A DNA stretch of 64,000 bases from CAIOZA01 sp964464375 (GTDB taxonomy: Bacteria > Bacteroidota > Ignavibacteria > Kapaibacteriales > UBA2268). The DNA is taken from contig CAYXFU010000003.1 of assembly GCA_964464375.1 (NCBI GenBank), forward strand, positions 62,001 to 126,000, read 5' to 3'. Of this stretch, positions 52,425-61,640 are shown piece after piece. The position numbers and the translations under genes were made by a program. How positions within the stretch are numbered: the stretch's first letter is position 1; every line of letters begins with the position of its first letter. The notes under the pieces are model-generated. The model was given only the letters and a program-made list of their open reading frames with translations. It had not been told where the DNA came from and ran no database searches.

Positions 52425-54026
52425 TTATTTTATTCTTTCAAATTCAATTCGTCTGTTCTTGGCTTTGTTTTCTGGCGTGTCATTTAGAGTTATTGGCTTA
52501 TCAGGTCCAAATCCCTGAGTTGACATTCTATTTTCAGAGATACCCTTATTGATAAGCCATTTCTTCACTGAGTTAGCTCTATCTAAAGATAATTTTACAT
52601 TTTTATCTCTTTTACCAGCATTGTCGGTATGTCCTGTAATCAATACTTCCATTTCAGGATAAGCAACAAGGGTTTCAAATGCTTTCATCAATACTGAATC
52701 AGATGCTGGAGTAATAATAGCTTTTCCTGTTTCGAAAAGTACACCTTCGAGGACGAGTTTTGTTCCTATCTTTTGTGGACCTAAGGTTTTCTTGCCGAAA
52801 TCATCGGTTGGGTCGAGTGGATTTTGTTTTTTGGAAACTTCAGTTCCATCATCAACTCCACCGCCATCAGTATCTTTGTTGAGAGGATTAGTCTTATATG
52901 TAAGTACTTCCTGGCCATCTGTAAGTCCATCGCCGTCGGAGTCTAATTTGCTAGGATCGGTTTTATGAGTATTTACTTCCAGACCATCATTGAGACCATC
53001 ACCGTCGGTATCTGCTTTGAGTGGATTAGTTTTATAGGACAATACTTCCTCACCATCTTTTAGCCCATCTCCGTCGGTATCAGCTTTGAGCGGGTCAGTT
53101 TTATATGTAAGGACTTCCTGGCCATCTGTAAGTCCATCACCATCGGTGTCAGCTTTAAGCGCATCTGTTTTATAAGTGTTAATTTCCTGTCCGTCGGTTA
53201 ATCCATCACCATCTGTATCGGGATTTAAAGCATTTGTTTTATGTGTTAGTATTTCCTGACCATCGGTAAGTCCATCACCGTCTGTATCAGCTTTGAGAGG
53301 ATTAGTTTTGTATGTGTTGACTTCCTGTCCATCAGTGAGTCCATCTCCATCTGTATCAGGATTTTTGGGATCAGTTCCTAATAGTTTTTCCTGTGCATTA
53401 GTCAGCCCATCTCCATCGATATCATCATTATCAGGACCTAAAGTGTATGATACTCCTAGCATAACACCCCAAAAGCCATCATTCTTTTCGTCATGAGGAG
53501 GATTGAGGTCGTCAACAAAGCAAATGTTTCCCTGTCCTGTAAGTTCTAAAGCCCAAGTGCTGTTAAATTGATACCTAAAGCCTAAACCTGCAGGGATAGT
53601 AAATGAAACTCCACTTTCTTTTCCATTTGGAGCAATGAACTTATCCCACTTAGATGCATTCCATGTGAGTAGTCCTACACCTGCAAAGGGAAAAATGGTA
53701 AAGTTGTCACCTAATTTTAAGAGATTATAGCGTAAGCGATAATCTAAAATAAACATTGAAGTTTTGTAGTCGCCCCATCCATGCAGGTTGGGATTTGTAC
53801 CTTCATTCATGATGTAATTTAATCCGATTTCTCCCCATACTTTATCATTAAAAGTATGCAGAAAAAAACCACGAAACTCTGCAGCAACAGGTCTTTCGAC
53901 TGATTCGTTAATACCCCAGCTTAAGCCACCACCCAATCCGATTGAATATTTTGTTTCTTGTGCATTTACTGCCACAATTGTAGCAAGTAAAAGTAGTAAT
54001 AGGGTTCGAGCAAATCTGATCTTCAT
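52425..54026 (-). CDS. OmpA-family protein with TSP3 repeats
   Basis: A 533-residue outer-membrane protein: signal peptide (residues 1-22), an eight-strand-like N-terminal barrel (about 27-197), thrombospondin type-3 calcium-binding repeats (about 203-405, DTDGDGLTDGQEVNTYKTNP type) and a C-terminal OmpA peptidoglycan-binding domain (about 425-533, with TGHTDNAGKRDKN and NRRIEF). Such proteins tether the outer membrane to the wall. It is transcribed alone. Confidence 0.93.
   Translation of the reverse strand: MKIRFARTLLLLLLATIVAVNAQETKYSIGLGGGLSWGINESVERPVAAEFRGFFLHTFNDKVWGEIGLNYIMNEGTNPNLHGWGDYKTSMFILDYRLRYNLLKLGDNFTIFPFAGVGLLTWNASKWDKFIAPNGKESGVSFTIPAGLGFRYQFNSTWALELTGQGNICFVDDLNPPHDEKNDGFWGVMLGVSYTLGPDNDDIDGDGLTNAQEKLLGTDPKNPDTDGDGLTDGQEVNTYKTNPLKADTDGDGLTDGQEILTHKTNALNPDTDGDGLTDGQEINTYKTDALKADTDGDGLTDGQEVLTYKTDPLKADTDGDGLKDGEEVLSYKTNPLKADTDGDGLNDGLEVNTHKTDPSKLDSDGDGLTDGQEVLTYKTNPLNKDTDGGGVDDGTEVSKKQNPLDPTDDFGKKTLGPQKIGTKLVLEGVLFETGKAIITPASDSVLMKAFETLVAYPEMEVLITGHTDNAGKRDKNVKLSLDRANSVKKWLINKGISENRMSTQGFGPDKPITLNDTPENKAKNRRIEFERIK
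52812..53420 (-). repeat. Tandem 69-bp TSP3 coding repeats
   Basis: Seven full 23-residue units, plus degenerate ones at either end, encode calcium-binding DxDGDG loops. The nucleotide similarity between units is high. Confidence 0.85.
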
Positions 54027-54168
54027 AATCTAGTATCCTTAACAAATTGAATTAAAAATAATATTATTTATTGACATTTAATGTAACAACAATCATATTC
54101 AAAATATATGATTACATTAGAAAATATATTCAGCGGTTTTTGACGTATCAAAAGCAGATTATTTAATT

Positions 54169-54585
54169 CTATTTGTTTTTCAGAGTATTTTGTAGTTCTT
54201 TTAATGCATACAAATCATGTGCAAGATCAATTAAATTTTTGATTGCTCCTGCAGTTAGAGGAAAGTAAATGTCATTGAAACGCTTTTTGACATCATCATC
54301 CGCAGATTCTAGAAGATTTATCAGCATTTCATGTAATTCTTCAATGGTTTTACGCATTTCATTGTGGAGCTGGGCAATACCATCTATTTCGGGGTTTCTG
54401 CGGATAGTTTGGTTGAGGTTCCAGATATATGCCCCAGAAAAGATTATTTTGTCAATCAGTTCTATTTCATTGAAAGTAGCTGCAATCTCTAATACAGTAG
54501 CCAGATCATTGGGTTTGCGGAGTTTCCCATCTCTGATAGAATTCAGGAAATTAATGATTTCCAATGTGTCTGCAGATATCTTCAT
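54169..54585 (-). CDS. Helical hypothetical protein
   Basis: 138 residues, predicted all-helical and soluble, without signal peptide or recognised domain. It starts two bases after the upstream lipoprotein stop, so the two are probably co-translated. Conserved-looking segments are NFLNSIRDGKLRKPNDL and DLAHDLYALKELQ. I do not recognise a family. Confidence 0.65.
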   Translation of the reverse strand: MKISADTLEIINFLNSIRDGKLRKPNDLATVLEIAATFNEIELIDKIIFSGAYIWNLNQTIRRNPEIDGIAQLHNEMRKTIEELHEMLINLLESADDDVKKRFNDIYFPLTAGAIKNLIDLAHDLYALKELQNTLKNK

Positions 54586-54587
54586 CG

Positions 54588-55214
54588 TTAGTACTGAACA
54601 GTTGTTAGAATTGAGTTAAATGCTTTGATAATGTCCTCACGTGTTGGTAATACGATACCTTTGAGATTCATTGGGAATACTGACATTTCGTAGTATTCAT
54701 TGAGAGATGATTTATATACTGCCGAAATTCCATTCATAGTATTATCTGCATTAGCATATTCATATTTGGAGAAATTTCGTGGTCCCATTGTTATTGTAGA
54801 ATACTTGCCAATCTGATGAACTGATGCGGCTGTCTTTTTTGCCCTGCGTTCCATGCTAAGACGGGATATACCGAGAAGTCCTTCCTTGGCAAAGATTTCA
54901 TCTATTTTGTCAGCTTTTCTTATGAGGCTGAAGACTACACTGATTGAATACTCGGTATTGACGGCTACAGCAATTACATCTACTGGTGCAGTTTCTTCCA
55001 TATTGATCAAGAACCAATCACGGGGAAGATAGGCTATCATGTCTCCTGCATGTGAACGGATCATAATGTCTGACATCGCCATTTCGGGTTGAGGGCTGAG
55101 GTTAAGTATCAAAGGTTTTTCTTCGCCTTTGTCGTCATTTTTAACAACAATACAACCGCTTAGATAGACTAAGAGGATGAGAAATACCAATATATTTATG
55201 GATTTTGTATTCAA
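54588..55214 (-). CDS. Lipoprotein of unknown function
   Basis: A 208-residue lipoprotein (LSGC lipobox, mature Cys 21). The mature part has a mixed alpha/beta pattern with SDIMIRSHAGDMIAYLPRDW and a C-terminal TREDIIKAFNSIL. It is paired with the helical protein at 54169. No known domain. Confidence 0.7.
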   Translation of the reverse strand: MNTKSINILVFLILLVYLSGCIVVKNDDKGEEKPLILNLSPQPEMAMSDIMIRSHAGDMIAYLPRDWFLINMEETAPVDVIAVAVNTEYSISVVFSLIRKADKIDEIFAKEGLLGISRLSMERRAKKTAASVHQIGKYSTITMGPRNFSKYEYANADNTMNGISAVYKSSLNEYYEMSVFPMNLKGIVLPTREDIIKAFNSILTTVQY

Positions 55215-55390
55215 TTTTTTTGTCTATTCATGCAAGTTACGAAATCATGTGCTTTCTCAAAATTCAAAAAATTCCTGCATTAGCTTCGCTTTTACAACGT
55301 GATCTCAGGAATGAAAGCTTGTAAATTCTGCAATTGTCTATAATTAAATAAATAATTGCATTACAAATTTAACGAATTTAAGGCACATTT

Positions 55391-56026
55391 TTATTCAGAT
55401 TTGAATATTTTTTCTCCGGCTTCGATTTTCAATTGAATAAAGTTCTGCTCTGGAACCCTGGCACAGCTGTATTTGTGGTTATAGGCACAATAAGGATTGT
55501 AGGCATAATTGAAATCCAATATCAAGGTTTCTTTGCTATCGATAGGAAAATCAAGATATCTGCCAGCCTCATAAGTGTCTTTGCCGTTAGTCTCATCGAA
55601 GAATGGTACAAAAAGTTCCGGTGGATCAATAACCTGACCATTCTTCATCGGAAGGAAACCTAATAAAGAATAGGTTGAATCCAATAACTTAAACTCTAGT
55701 TTGCAGTATTTTATCATAAATCTTGTGATGTCTTCTTTCGAAGTTCGGAACTTGACTGTGTCCTGCTTCTCGAATTTGATAATTTTTGCAGTAAAAATAA
55801 ATTCTTTCGATTCTGGGTAGTATTTCAGTCCTTCGAAAGTAGGTTTTATTTCTTCAGGTATTGGTGAATCTTTATCCGTTTTGAATTGACTATCTTTTGA
55901 CATTCTAAACTGAGAGAGTTCTGATGGATTCATTAGTGTTTTATTCAGATCAGATTGAGTTTTACCACCGCAATTCATCAGGGTAAACCCCAGAAAAAGA
56001 AATATTAAGCAATTGCGAAATTTCAT
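55391..56026 (-). CDS. DUF1684-domain lipoprotein
   Basis: A 211-residue lipoprotein (TLMNC lipobox, Cys 19). The C-terminal half has the DUF1684 signature: FDETNGKDTYEAGRYLDF, then LDFNYAYNPYCAYNHKYSC. This last segment with two Cys and a His may bind a metal. Members occur across many phyla without a known function. It is the only gene in its gap and precedes the DUF2007 gene by 24 bp in reverse order. Confidence 0.88.
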   Translation of the reverse strand: MKFRNCLIFLFLGFTLMNCGGKTQSDLNKTLMNPSELSQFRMSKDSQFKTDKDSPIPEEIKPTFEGLKYYPESKEFIFTAKIIKFEKQDTVKFRTSKEDITRFMIKYCKLEFKLLDSTYSLLGFLPMKNGQVIDPPELFVPFFDETNGKDTYEAGRYLDFPIDSKETLILDFNYAYNPYCAYNHKYSCARVPEQNFIQLKIEAGEKIFKSE

Positions 56027-56049
56027 TTTATTTTTCCATTTAATATTAA

Positions 56050-56496
56050 TTATTTATTTAATTTAAATTCAGTATCGCAATTGAAGCAGAAATAAGTGCG
56101 TTTCTTTATTGGAATAGGAATGCCAAGAATAAGTATTGACGCAGCAAGTATTTTCTCAGAAAGACCGTGCGGTCTAACATTATCAGAACCACAGCTTGGG
56201 CATTGAATATTGATTTTATTATTATCTTCCTGAATATCATCGACTGGTATGTCTGAAGCTTCAATGTCTGAATCGTCATTTATTTCAATATGTACTGAAG
56301 CCATGATTTCTAAAGCCTTCTTGAAATCAGTATCCTGTACATAAAGCTTTATTCCTCCTGCAACCACTGAATTGATTGCATACGACACATTATCATCACG
56401 TGTGAAGCACTGAATACCTTCAGATTCGAGCATAGTTCTGACGAGATCCATTTCATAGGGATAAGTGTAGGTTGCCAGTTTGATTTGCTTGTCCAT
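56050..56496 (-). CDS. DUF2007-family protein with zinc ribbon
   Basis: A 148-residue cytosolic protein. Residues 1-70 match DUF2007 (YPYEMDLVRTMLESEGI, then GIKLYVQDTDFKKALEIM), which resembles signal-transducing PII-like folds. The C-terminus has a hydrophobic segment between two CxxC pairs (CPSCGSDN and CFNCDTEF), a zinc-ribbon pattern. It lies 23 bp before the DUF1684 gene and may share a transcript. Role unknown. Confidence 0.85.
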   Translation of the reverse strand: MDKQIKLATYTYPYEMDLVRTMLESEGIQCFTRDDNVSYAINSVVAGGIKLYVQDTDFKKALEIMASVHIEINDDSDIEASDIPVDDIQEDNNKINIQCPSCGSDNVRPHGLSEKILAASILILGIPIPIKKRTYFCFNCDTEFKLNK

Positions 56497-56520
56497 ACAT
56501 CCTTCAAGTTAATAAAATCA

Positions 56521-57318
56521 TTACCATGATTCAATGTGCAGGGAGCCCGGTTTTGCCTTTGTATGGCGTGTATAACCAAATTTATCGAGATATCCGGAGA
56601 CAGACGTAACCATCTTCGGATTGCCGCAAAGGAAGAAATGAGTCTTCTCCGGATCAATTGCAAAACCTACTTTTTGCAGAACCTGAGCATCCAGATGCTC
56701 TTCGATGTATCCTCTAAGTCCAGGCCAGTTGTCATCTGATTTTAGGAGTGTAGGGAAATAGTAGAAGTTATCGAAAGTACTCTCGATGAATTCGAGCTCA
56801 CTGAGATAACCTAAGTCCCACGGATAAGCAGCTCCATGCATAACTGCTAGCTTGATCTCTTTGTGATCGTTTATATGCGAGCGCAGAAAGCTAATATAAG
56901 GTGCCAGACCTGTGCCTGTAGCGACCATAACAATGTCTCTGCCTTCAGGAGTATTGTTTAATGTGAAAATGCCATGGATTGTGTCTCTAACCCAAAGGCG
57001 ACTCCCAACAGTAAGATTGAACAAACGTGGTGTTAGTTGACCTGATTTAACCTGACTAATATAGAATTCAAAATTCTGCGTCTGATGATTAGCGGATGCA
57101 ATGGAATAGGATCTGACAATCATTTCGTTGTCAGCTATCCTCTCAACTGAAGGAACAGAGTTCTGAGATCTTGGTTCCTGACCTAGTAATCCAATTGTAG
57201 TGAACTGTCCAGCCTTGAATAAAAGGTGTGGATCATCCGTTCTGATGCGCAGAATACATAGATCGGGTGTGAGTAAAATTTTTGCAATAACAGTCGCATT
57301 GTAAGGTGCAAATTCCAT
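56521..57318 (-). CDS. Ferredoxin--NADP reductase
   Basis: About 265 residues of a plant-type FNR: FAD-binding RSYSIASA-type segment and an NADP-binding lobe with VMVATGTGLAPYISFLRS and FFLCGNPKMV, ending in an aromatic-containing HIESW tail. It exchanges electrons between NADPH and ferredoxin or flavodoxin. I chose the ATG at 57318 (GGA six bases upstream) over a TTG at 57345. It is 24 bp before the DUF2007 gene. The NrfD, ferredoxin and multiheme genes lie just upstream on the same strand after a 262-bp gap. Confidence 0.9.
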   Translation of the reverse strand: MEFAPYNATVIAKILLTPDLCILRIRTDDPHLLFKAGQFTTIGLLGQEPRSQNSVPSVERIADNEMIVRSYSIASANHQTQNFEFYISQVKSGQLTPRLFNLTVGSRLWVRDTIHGIFTLNNTPEGRDIVMVATGTGLAPYISFLRSHINDHKEIKLAVMHGAAYPWDLGYLSELEFIESTFDNFYYFPTLLKSDDNWPGLRGYIEEHLDAQVLQKVGFAIDPEKTHFFLCGNPKMVTSVSGYLDKFGYTRHTKAKPGSLHIESW

Positions 57319-57580
57319 AGTAAATCCGTTCGTAGTTTTAGTCAATTATCAAATATTAAATATAACAAGAAAATTCATAAGTTTTAAATCAAATGTTGGC
57401 TAAATGACGTTTTTCAATAAAATCGCTTGGATTTCTGATAGATTTTGTCTTAAAATTGGATATTGTTCTCAAAATATGGAGAAATGAAACAAATTAAAAT
57501 CCCTGATTTTAAATCAATTTGCCAAACCAAAAAAGGATTACATCAAATGCAACCCTTGTGATCTAAATTTAGTTTCAATC

Positions 57581-58735
57581 TCATTGCTTCTTTTGGGGAA
57601 AAAATGGGAAGAAATGATCGAATGCTCTAAGCAAAATGAATGGTGTAACTATCAATAGAAATGATATTAACAACCCTTCCTTGTCGAAATAACCCGGGAA
57701 GTATTCTGTGAATCCTCTCATGCTTTTTGAGACCAACTGACCTCCGATAACAACATTCCATCTCATAAGTAGCACTTGCAGAAGAAGCATTCCTGATGCA
57801 CACCAGATAATAAAGTTTCTGATTTTTACATTGAATTTAGCTAATGATGTAACCGAGAGCATTAAAAATGGAACAATTGAAAATAGTCCAATCTGCAAAT
57901 AGATATACGAAATTTTCAGTTTTCCATTTATTAATTGCTCTAAAATTGCCCATTTTTCAGTTTTTTCGTAAGAGATCGATAAGACCTCCATTAACTCAAG
58001 AGTAACAGCAATAATCATAAAGCCCCAGAGCCATTTTGACAATAAGTCAATAGATTCCTGGTCAACTTTAATTTTTCTTATCCAATGAACGAACAGATAC
58101 AAAAAGATCAGAACAGCTAATCCGGAAACAATCGCGGAAAAAATGAAAATAATGAACATCAATGGAGTTGACCACCAAAGATTAGCTTTAATCGAGCCAA
58201 ACAGGAAGCCAACATAGCCATGAAGAATACATGCTACCGGAATCCCAATCCCTCCTAAAATTACGACTAATTTCTTGTCATATCTTTTGGTATTTTCGTT
58301 ATCATTAGTATTACCTAAAATCAGAACTTTATATATGTTCTTGGCAAAACCGGTTGATTTGTTGAATTTTTCAATAAACTCACTTCTATAGCTGAACCAC
58401 ACTTCCAATACTACGATTATCATATAAGTCAGATAAACGAATCCAAATCCACTCATTGCAGACGAAAAATTTGGTGTCAACATAATGTTAAAAGCCCGCT
58501 CTGGTTTGCCCAGATGATTCAATAGAGGAACGGTAGCAAACAATAAAAAAGCTAAAGAAGCAACAAGAGCATATCTAGCGATTGATTTAAGCTTTTCCAT
58601 ACCAAATACATGATAGAAGGACGAAACAATAAAAGCACCTGCAACCATTCCTGTGATATAAGGGTACAACACAATCATTACAGTCCAGTATATATGAATC
58701 TCGTTGGGAAAGAGATAATTTTGTATAGCTTCCAT
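57581..58735 (-). CDS. NrfD/PsrC-family membrane subunit
   Basis: A 384-residue inner-membrane protein with about eight to ten helices, similar to polysulfide-reductase PsrC, NrfD and ActC. It likely binds quinol and moves electrons or protons for the adjacent FeS subunit. Characteristic segments are MVAGAFIVSSFYHVFGMEKL and LLNHLGKPERAFNIM. Its start overlaps the FeS gene stop (TAATG), so the two are co-translated. Confidence 0.9.
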   Translation of the reverse strand: MEAIQNYLFPNEIHIYWTVMIVLYPYITGMVAGAFIVSSFYHVFGMEKLKSIARYALVASLAFLLFATVPLLNHLGKPERAFNIMLTPNFSSAMSGFGFVYLTYMIIVVLEVWFSYRSEFIEKFNKSTGFAKNIYKVLILGNTNDNENTKRYDKKLVVILGGIGIPVACILHGYVGFLFGSIKANLWWSTPLMFIIFIFSAIVSGLAVLIFLYLFVHWIRKIKVDQESIDLLSKWLWGFMIIAVTLELMEVLSISYEKTEKWAILEQLINGKLKISYIYLQIGLFSIVPFLMLSVTSLAKFNVKIRNFIIWCASGMLLLQVLLMRWNVVIGGQLVSKSMRGFTEYFPGYFDKEGLLISFLLIVTPFILLRAFDHFFPFFPQKKQ

Positions 58736-59490
58736 TATTTAACCTCCAAATCAAGTCCGATGTAATAACATTTAGGATTAGTTCCTAAATCAGGTTTAAG
58801 CAATCCATACCTTCTTTGGTGAAGAATTTTACGAATTTTACTATTTGGATCCTTCAGGTTGCCAAATATCCTTGCCTCTCGCGGACATGCATTAACACAC
58901 GCTGGTTCTTCGCCTTTATGGATTCTGTGATAACAAAGAGTGCATTTATCAGCCGTTCCTTTGGCATGGTCAATATATCTGCATCCATAAGGGCAGGCTT
59001 GAACACAATATCCACAACCGATGCAATGTTCCTTATCAACAAGGACAACTCCATCTGGAGTGTGATAGGATGCTCCAACAGGGCATACCTGTGTACATGC
59101 TGAATTACGGCAATGATTACATATTTTGGGAACAAAGAATGCTTTTACTATATCTGCTTTAAAATTATCCTCTTTGAAACCTTCCATTGCTCCATTGGGA
59201 GAATCTACCCTAACTATTTCTTCCTTATTTATTTCGTATCTTTCAACCCAGGTTCTGAAGAAAGTATCGGGAACGGAATTTTCAACCGAGCAAGCTCTAA
59301 CACATGCGCCACATCCGATACATTTAGTTGTATCGACAATATAACCCCAATCGAACTTCAATAAGTCATCATATTTGAGTACTTCAATTTTTTCACTACC
59401 TTTACTAAAGGCAAAGAAAGAACCTACAAGCAATCCTGCTGAACTGTATATACCTAATTTTAAAAATTGTCGTCTTTCTGTGTTATCCAT
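58735..59490 (-). CDS. Four-cluster [4Fe-4S] ferredoxin subunit
   Basis: A 251-residue periplasm-directed FeS subunit of the NrfC/DmsB/HybA type. The N-terminus ERRQFLKLG is twin-arginine-like. Four [4Fe-4S] sites are visible: CIGCGACVRAC, CNHCRNSACTQVC, CIGCGYCVQAC and CTLCYHRI...CVNAC. It connects the NrfD membrane subunit (one-base overlap) with the 13-heme cytochrome encoded 71 bp upstream. No molybdopterin catalytic subunit is present. Confidence 0.93.
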   Translation of the reverse strand: MDNTERRQFLKLGIYSSAGLLVGSFFAFSKGSEKIEVLKYDDLLKFDWGYIVDTTKCIGCGACVRACSVENSVPDTFFRTWVERYEINKEEIVRVDSPNGAMEGFKEDNFKADIVKAFFVPKICNHCRNSACTQVCPVGASYHTPDGVVLVDKEHCIGCGYCVQACPYGCRYIDHAKGTADKCTLCYHRIHKGEEPACVNACPREARIFGNLKDPNSKIRKILHQRRYGLLKPDLGTNPKCYYIGLDLEVK

Positions 59491-59561
59491 TGTGAATGTC
59501 CTTTTGTTAATATTCCGGAATAACTTACATTTAAATAAATAATTGGCTCGAGCTGCTATAC

Positions 59562-60731
59562 CTATTCATGACAAGTTGTACAAAATACCTTAGAGTGGCA
59601 ATTGTAACATAATGTCTTGCCCTTTTTCTGTACTGTCAACTTGTGATCTCCACCGGTAAATTGCTCACTATGTGGCATATCAACCTTGTGGCATGACAAA
59701 CAATAGTCCTTTTGATGACATAGATTGCAGGAAGCATCAATCTTTTTAGATATTTTGTTTACAGCAAATTTCTTATGCTCACCCTTCCAGTTGCCTGGAT
59801 GTGGATTGCCTTTTAATTGTAAATTCATTTTGTGGATTTGCTTTTCATGGCAATTCAAACAAATTTTTGTGTCAGTTTTTTCAATATTTTTAATGTTACT
59901 GATATGATTGGGCCAATCAACCTTAGGAGGATACTTGGGATCCTTAAATGGTTTGTTTTCGTGGCACAAGAGGCAAAACTTAGCATTTCCATTCTTGTAC
60001 ATTCTTCCTATGTTATCGCCTTCTTTATGGAAAAGATGACAGGTTCTGCATTCTACATAATTATTATGTGGTTTCGAATTGAAATCTTTCACAATTTCGG
60101 CATGGCAATCTTTACATTCAAAGATTTTTGGATGATCTGCTACATCATAAAAATTCTTTGTTGGTTTAGTCTTATGGCAATCAGTGCATTTATAGACAAT
60201 TGGATGTAAACGGGATTGTCTGGAACTTGTCAATAGGAAAATTGGTTCATGGGGACTATGGCATTCAATACATTTTGCTGTTGAGTCAGTAATATGCAAG
60301 AACTTATAATGCTCTTTTTGGTTTACCTGAGGGAAATCAGAAGGTCTGGCATTCAATTTCCTATGGCAAAAGAGACATCCCTCTAATTTAAATTCCTTTT
60401 TCAATACAGATTGGGCTTTTGAAATTTTTGAAGAAACAGAATCTTTGTGATAAGCTACATGTAAATTACCGGCACCATGACAATCGACGCAAGGAACATT
60501 GTAATGGGCATCTTTCTCGTGTAGATTATAAATATCCTTATGGCATTCGCTACAAGTATTATCATTCTGATTTATTACTTTTTGAGATTGAAGTTCATTA
60601 ATTGCATCCCATCTGTAATGACCATGCTCATTAAAACTTTTTGGTTGCAACATTCTGTCAACAACAGCAGCAATAATAATGAGGGACACAAGAATTAATA
60701 CCACTGTATAAATATGCGATTTATCTCTCAT
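59562..60731 (-). CDS. Thirteen-heme cytochrome c
   Basis: A 389-residue periplasmic protein with an N-terminal hydrophobic anchor (VVLILVSLIIIAAVVD) and thirteen CXXCH motifs: CSECH, CVDCH, CLFCH, CIECH, CTDCH, CKDCH, CRTCH, CLLCH, CLNCH, CNLCH, CLSCH, CYNCH and CTTCH. Many added histidines could be distal ligands. It is the first gene of a minus-strand unit with the ferredoxin and NrfD genes. The complex would take electrons from quinol and pass them to a large haem wire, perhaps towards an outer-surface or periplasmic acceptor; the acceptor is unknown. Confidence 0.92.
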   Translation of the reverse strand: MRDKSHIYTVVLILVSLIIIAAVVDRMLQPKSFNEHGHYRWDAINELQSQKVINQNDNTCSECHKDIYNLHEKDAHYNVPCVDCHGAGNLHVAYHKDSVSSKISKAQSVLKKEFKLEGCLFCHRKLNARPSDFPQVNQKEHYKFLHITDSTAKCIECHSPHEPIFLLTSSRQSRLHPIVYKCTDCHKTKPTKNFYDVADHPKIFECKDCHAEIVKDFNSKPHNNYVECRTCHLFHKEGDNIGRMYKNGNAKFCLLCHENKPFKDPKYPPKVDWPNHISNIKNIEKTDTKICLNCHEKQIHKMNLQLKGNPHPGNWKGEHKKFAVNKISKKIDASCNLCHQKDYCLSCHKVDMPHSEQFTGGDHKLTVQKKGKTLCYNCHSKVFCTTCHE

Positions 60732-61174
60732 CAGTACCTACAAGAATATAGTAAAAAAAATATTGAAATATATAAAATAATTGCTCGTCTCTATCTTGTC
60801 GATAGAAATAAAATTAGATATTCAAAATACAGACACCGATTTTCTTAAAATTAAATAATATTTTAGAACAAAACAAATATTTAATCTCCTAATTTCTACT
60901 ATAGCTCTGATCTAACCATTCTTTTTGAATCCTTTTTTTTATTTGATAAAATAGTTAATCATTTTATTTAGTTTATATCATTGATACTTAAAAGACATGA
61001 TTGATTTTATATTATTCTTTCAAATAAATGATGAAATATAACAAATAGGAACATTTGCATCATGTTACTGCATCCTTTGCATCTTTTTTGGCACTTTTGA
61101 CACTATTTTAATGAACGAAAGGGTATATAGAAAGTTTGTAACCACCTTATATTAAGATTACATTACTTTTGGAA
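60732..61174. other. Intergenic region with TTGCATC motifs
   Basis: AT-rich. From about 61055 the word TTGCATC recurs, and at 61077-61098 the sequence matches the right flank of the other repeat copy. Between this match and the repeat are 76 bp absent from that copy. Any promoter of the 13-heme gene is not obvious. Confidence 0.6.
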
Positions 61175-61412
61175 TGGCACTTTTGCATCATTTGCATCGT
61201 GTTTTTTCAATTTTAGTATTTAATCCCTAACGGGATAAGGAAATGCAAAAGAATATTATTGATCTACAAATATTGAACTCCGATGGAGTTCCTTTATTCT
61301 ATCACGTAGTGATTGAATATTTGTAGAAATCAAAGAAACAAAAATAAAACCCAATCCCGTTAGGGATTGAATATTTGTGCTTTCCCAAGTCACCAAATAC
61401 AATTTGCGAAAA
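61175..61412. repeat. 238-bp long-range inverted repeat, copy 2
   Basis: Reverse-complement match to 24101-24339 with a single 1-bp gap near the left end. The 61256-61555 open frame arises from this repeat and is not a gene. In reverse orientation its right flank carries the same CCCTCTCC palindrome and an AT-rich spacer as copy 1. Confidence 0.95.
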
Positions 61413-61506
61413 GGCATGGAATTTATCAAAAAAAAGGTTTTAAAAGGAAATAAAAATAGAATATATAATTGATTTTGAGGAAATGCAGGAATCAACCCCA
61501 CCCCAG

Positions 61507-61528
61507 CCCTCTCCACGAGTGGAGAGGG
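61507..61528. repeat. CCCTCTCCAC...GTGGAGAGGG palindrome, copy 3
   Basis: Perfect 10-bp arms around GA. It abuts the end of a truncated signal-peptide gene. Confidence 0.8.
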
Positions 61529-61532
61529 AGAA

Positions 61533-61628
61533 CTAGAGCCTGCCTGCAAAGGCATTAATTAATTCCTGATTGGCATTGAGATTTGTGCCAATAATGAATA
61601 GGAAAAACAATATGGTTGATATTTTCAT
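61533..61628 (-). pseudogene. Truncated secreted-protein gene start
   Basis: Encodes 31 residues: a signal peptide (MKISTILFFLFIIGTNLNA) and 12 more residues before a TAG that lies within 5 bp of the CCCTCTCC palindrome. It starts 12 bp after the stop of the immunity-type gene. Most likely the beginning of a gene interrupted by the repeat. Confidence 0.5.
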
Positions 61629-61640
61629 GTGCTGAAATGA

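Noticed and set aside
61256..61555. 99-residue minus-strand open frame
   Set aside because: It runs through the 238-bp repeat and the CCCTCTCC palindrome; similar frames would appear at any copy. No signal or domain.
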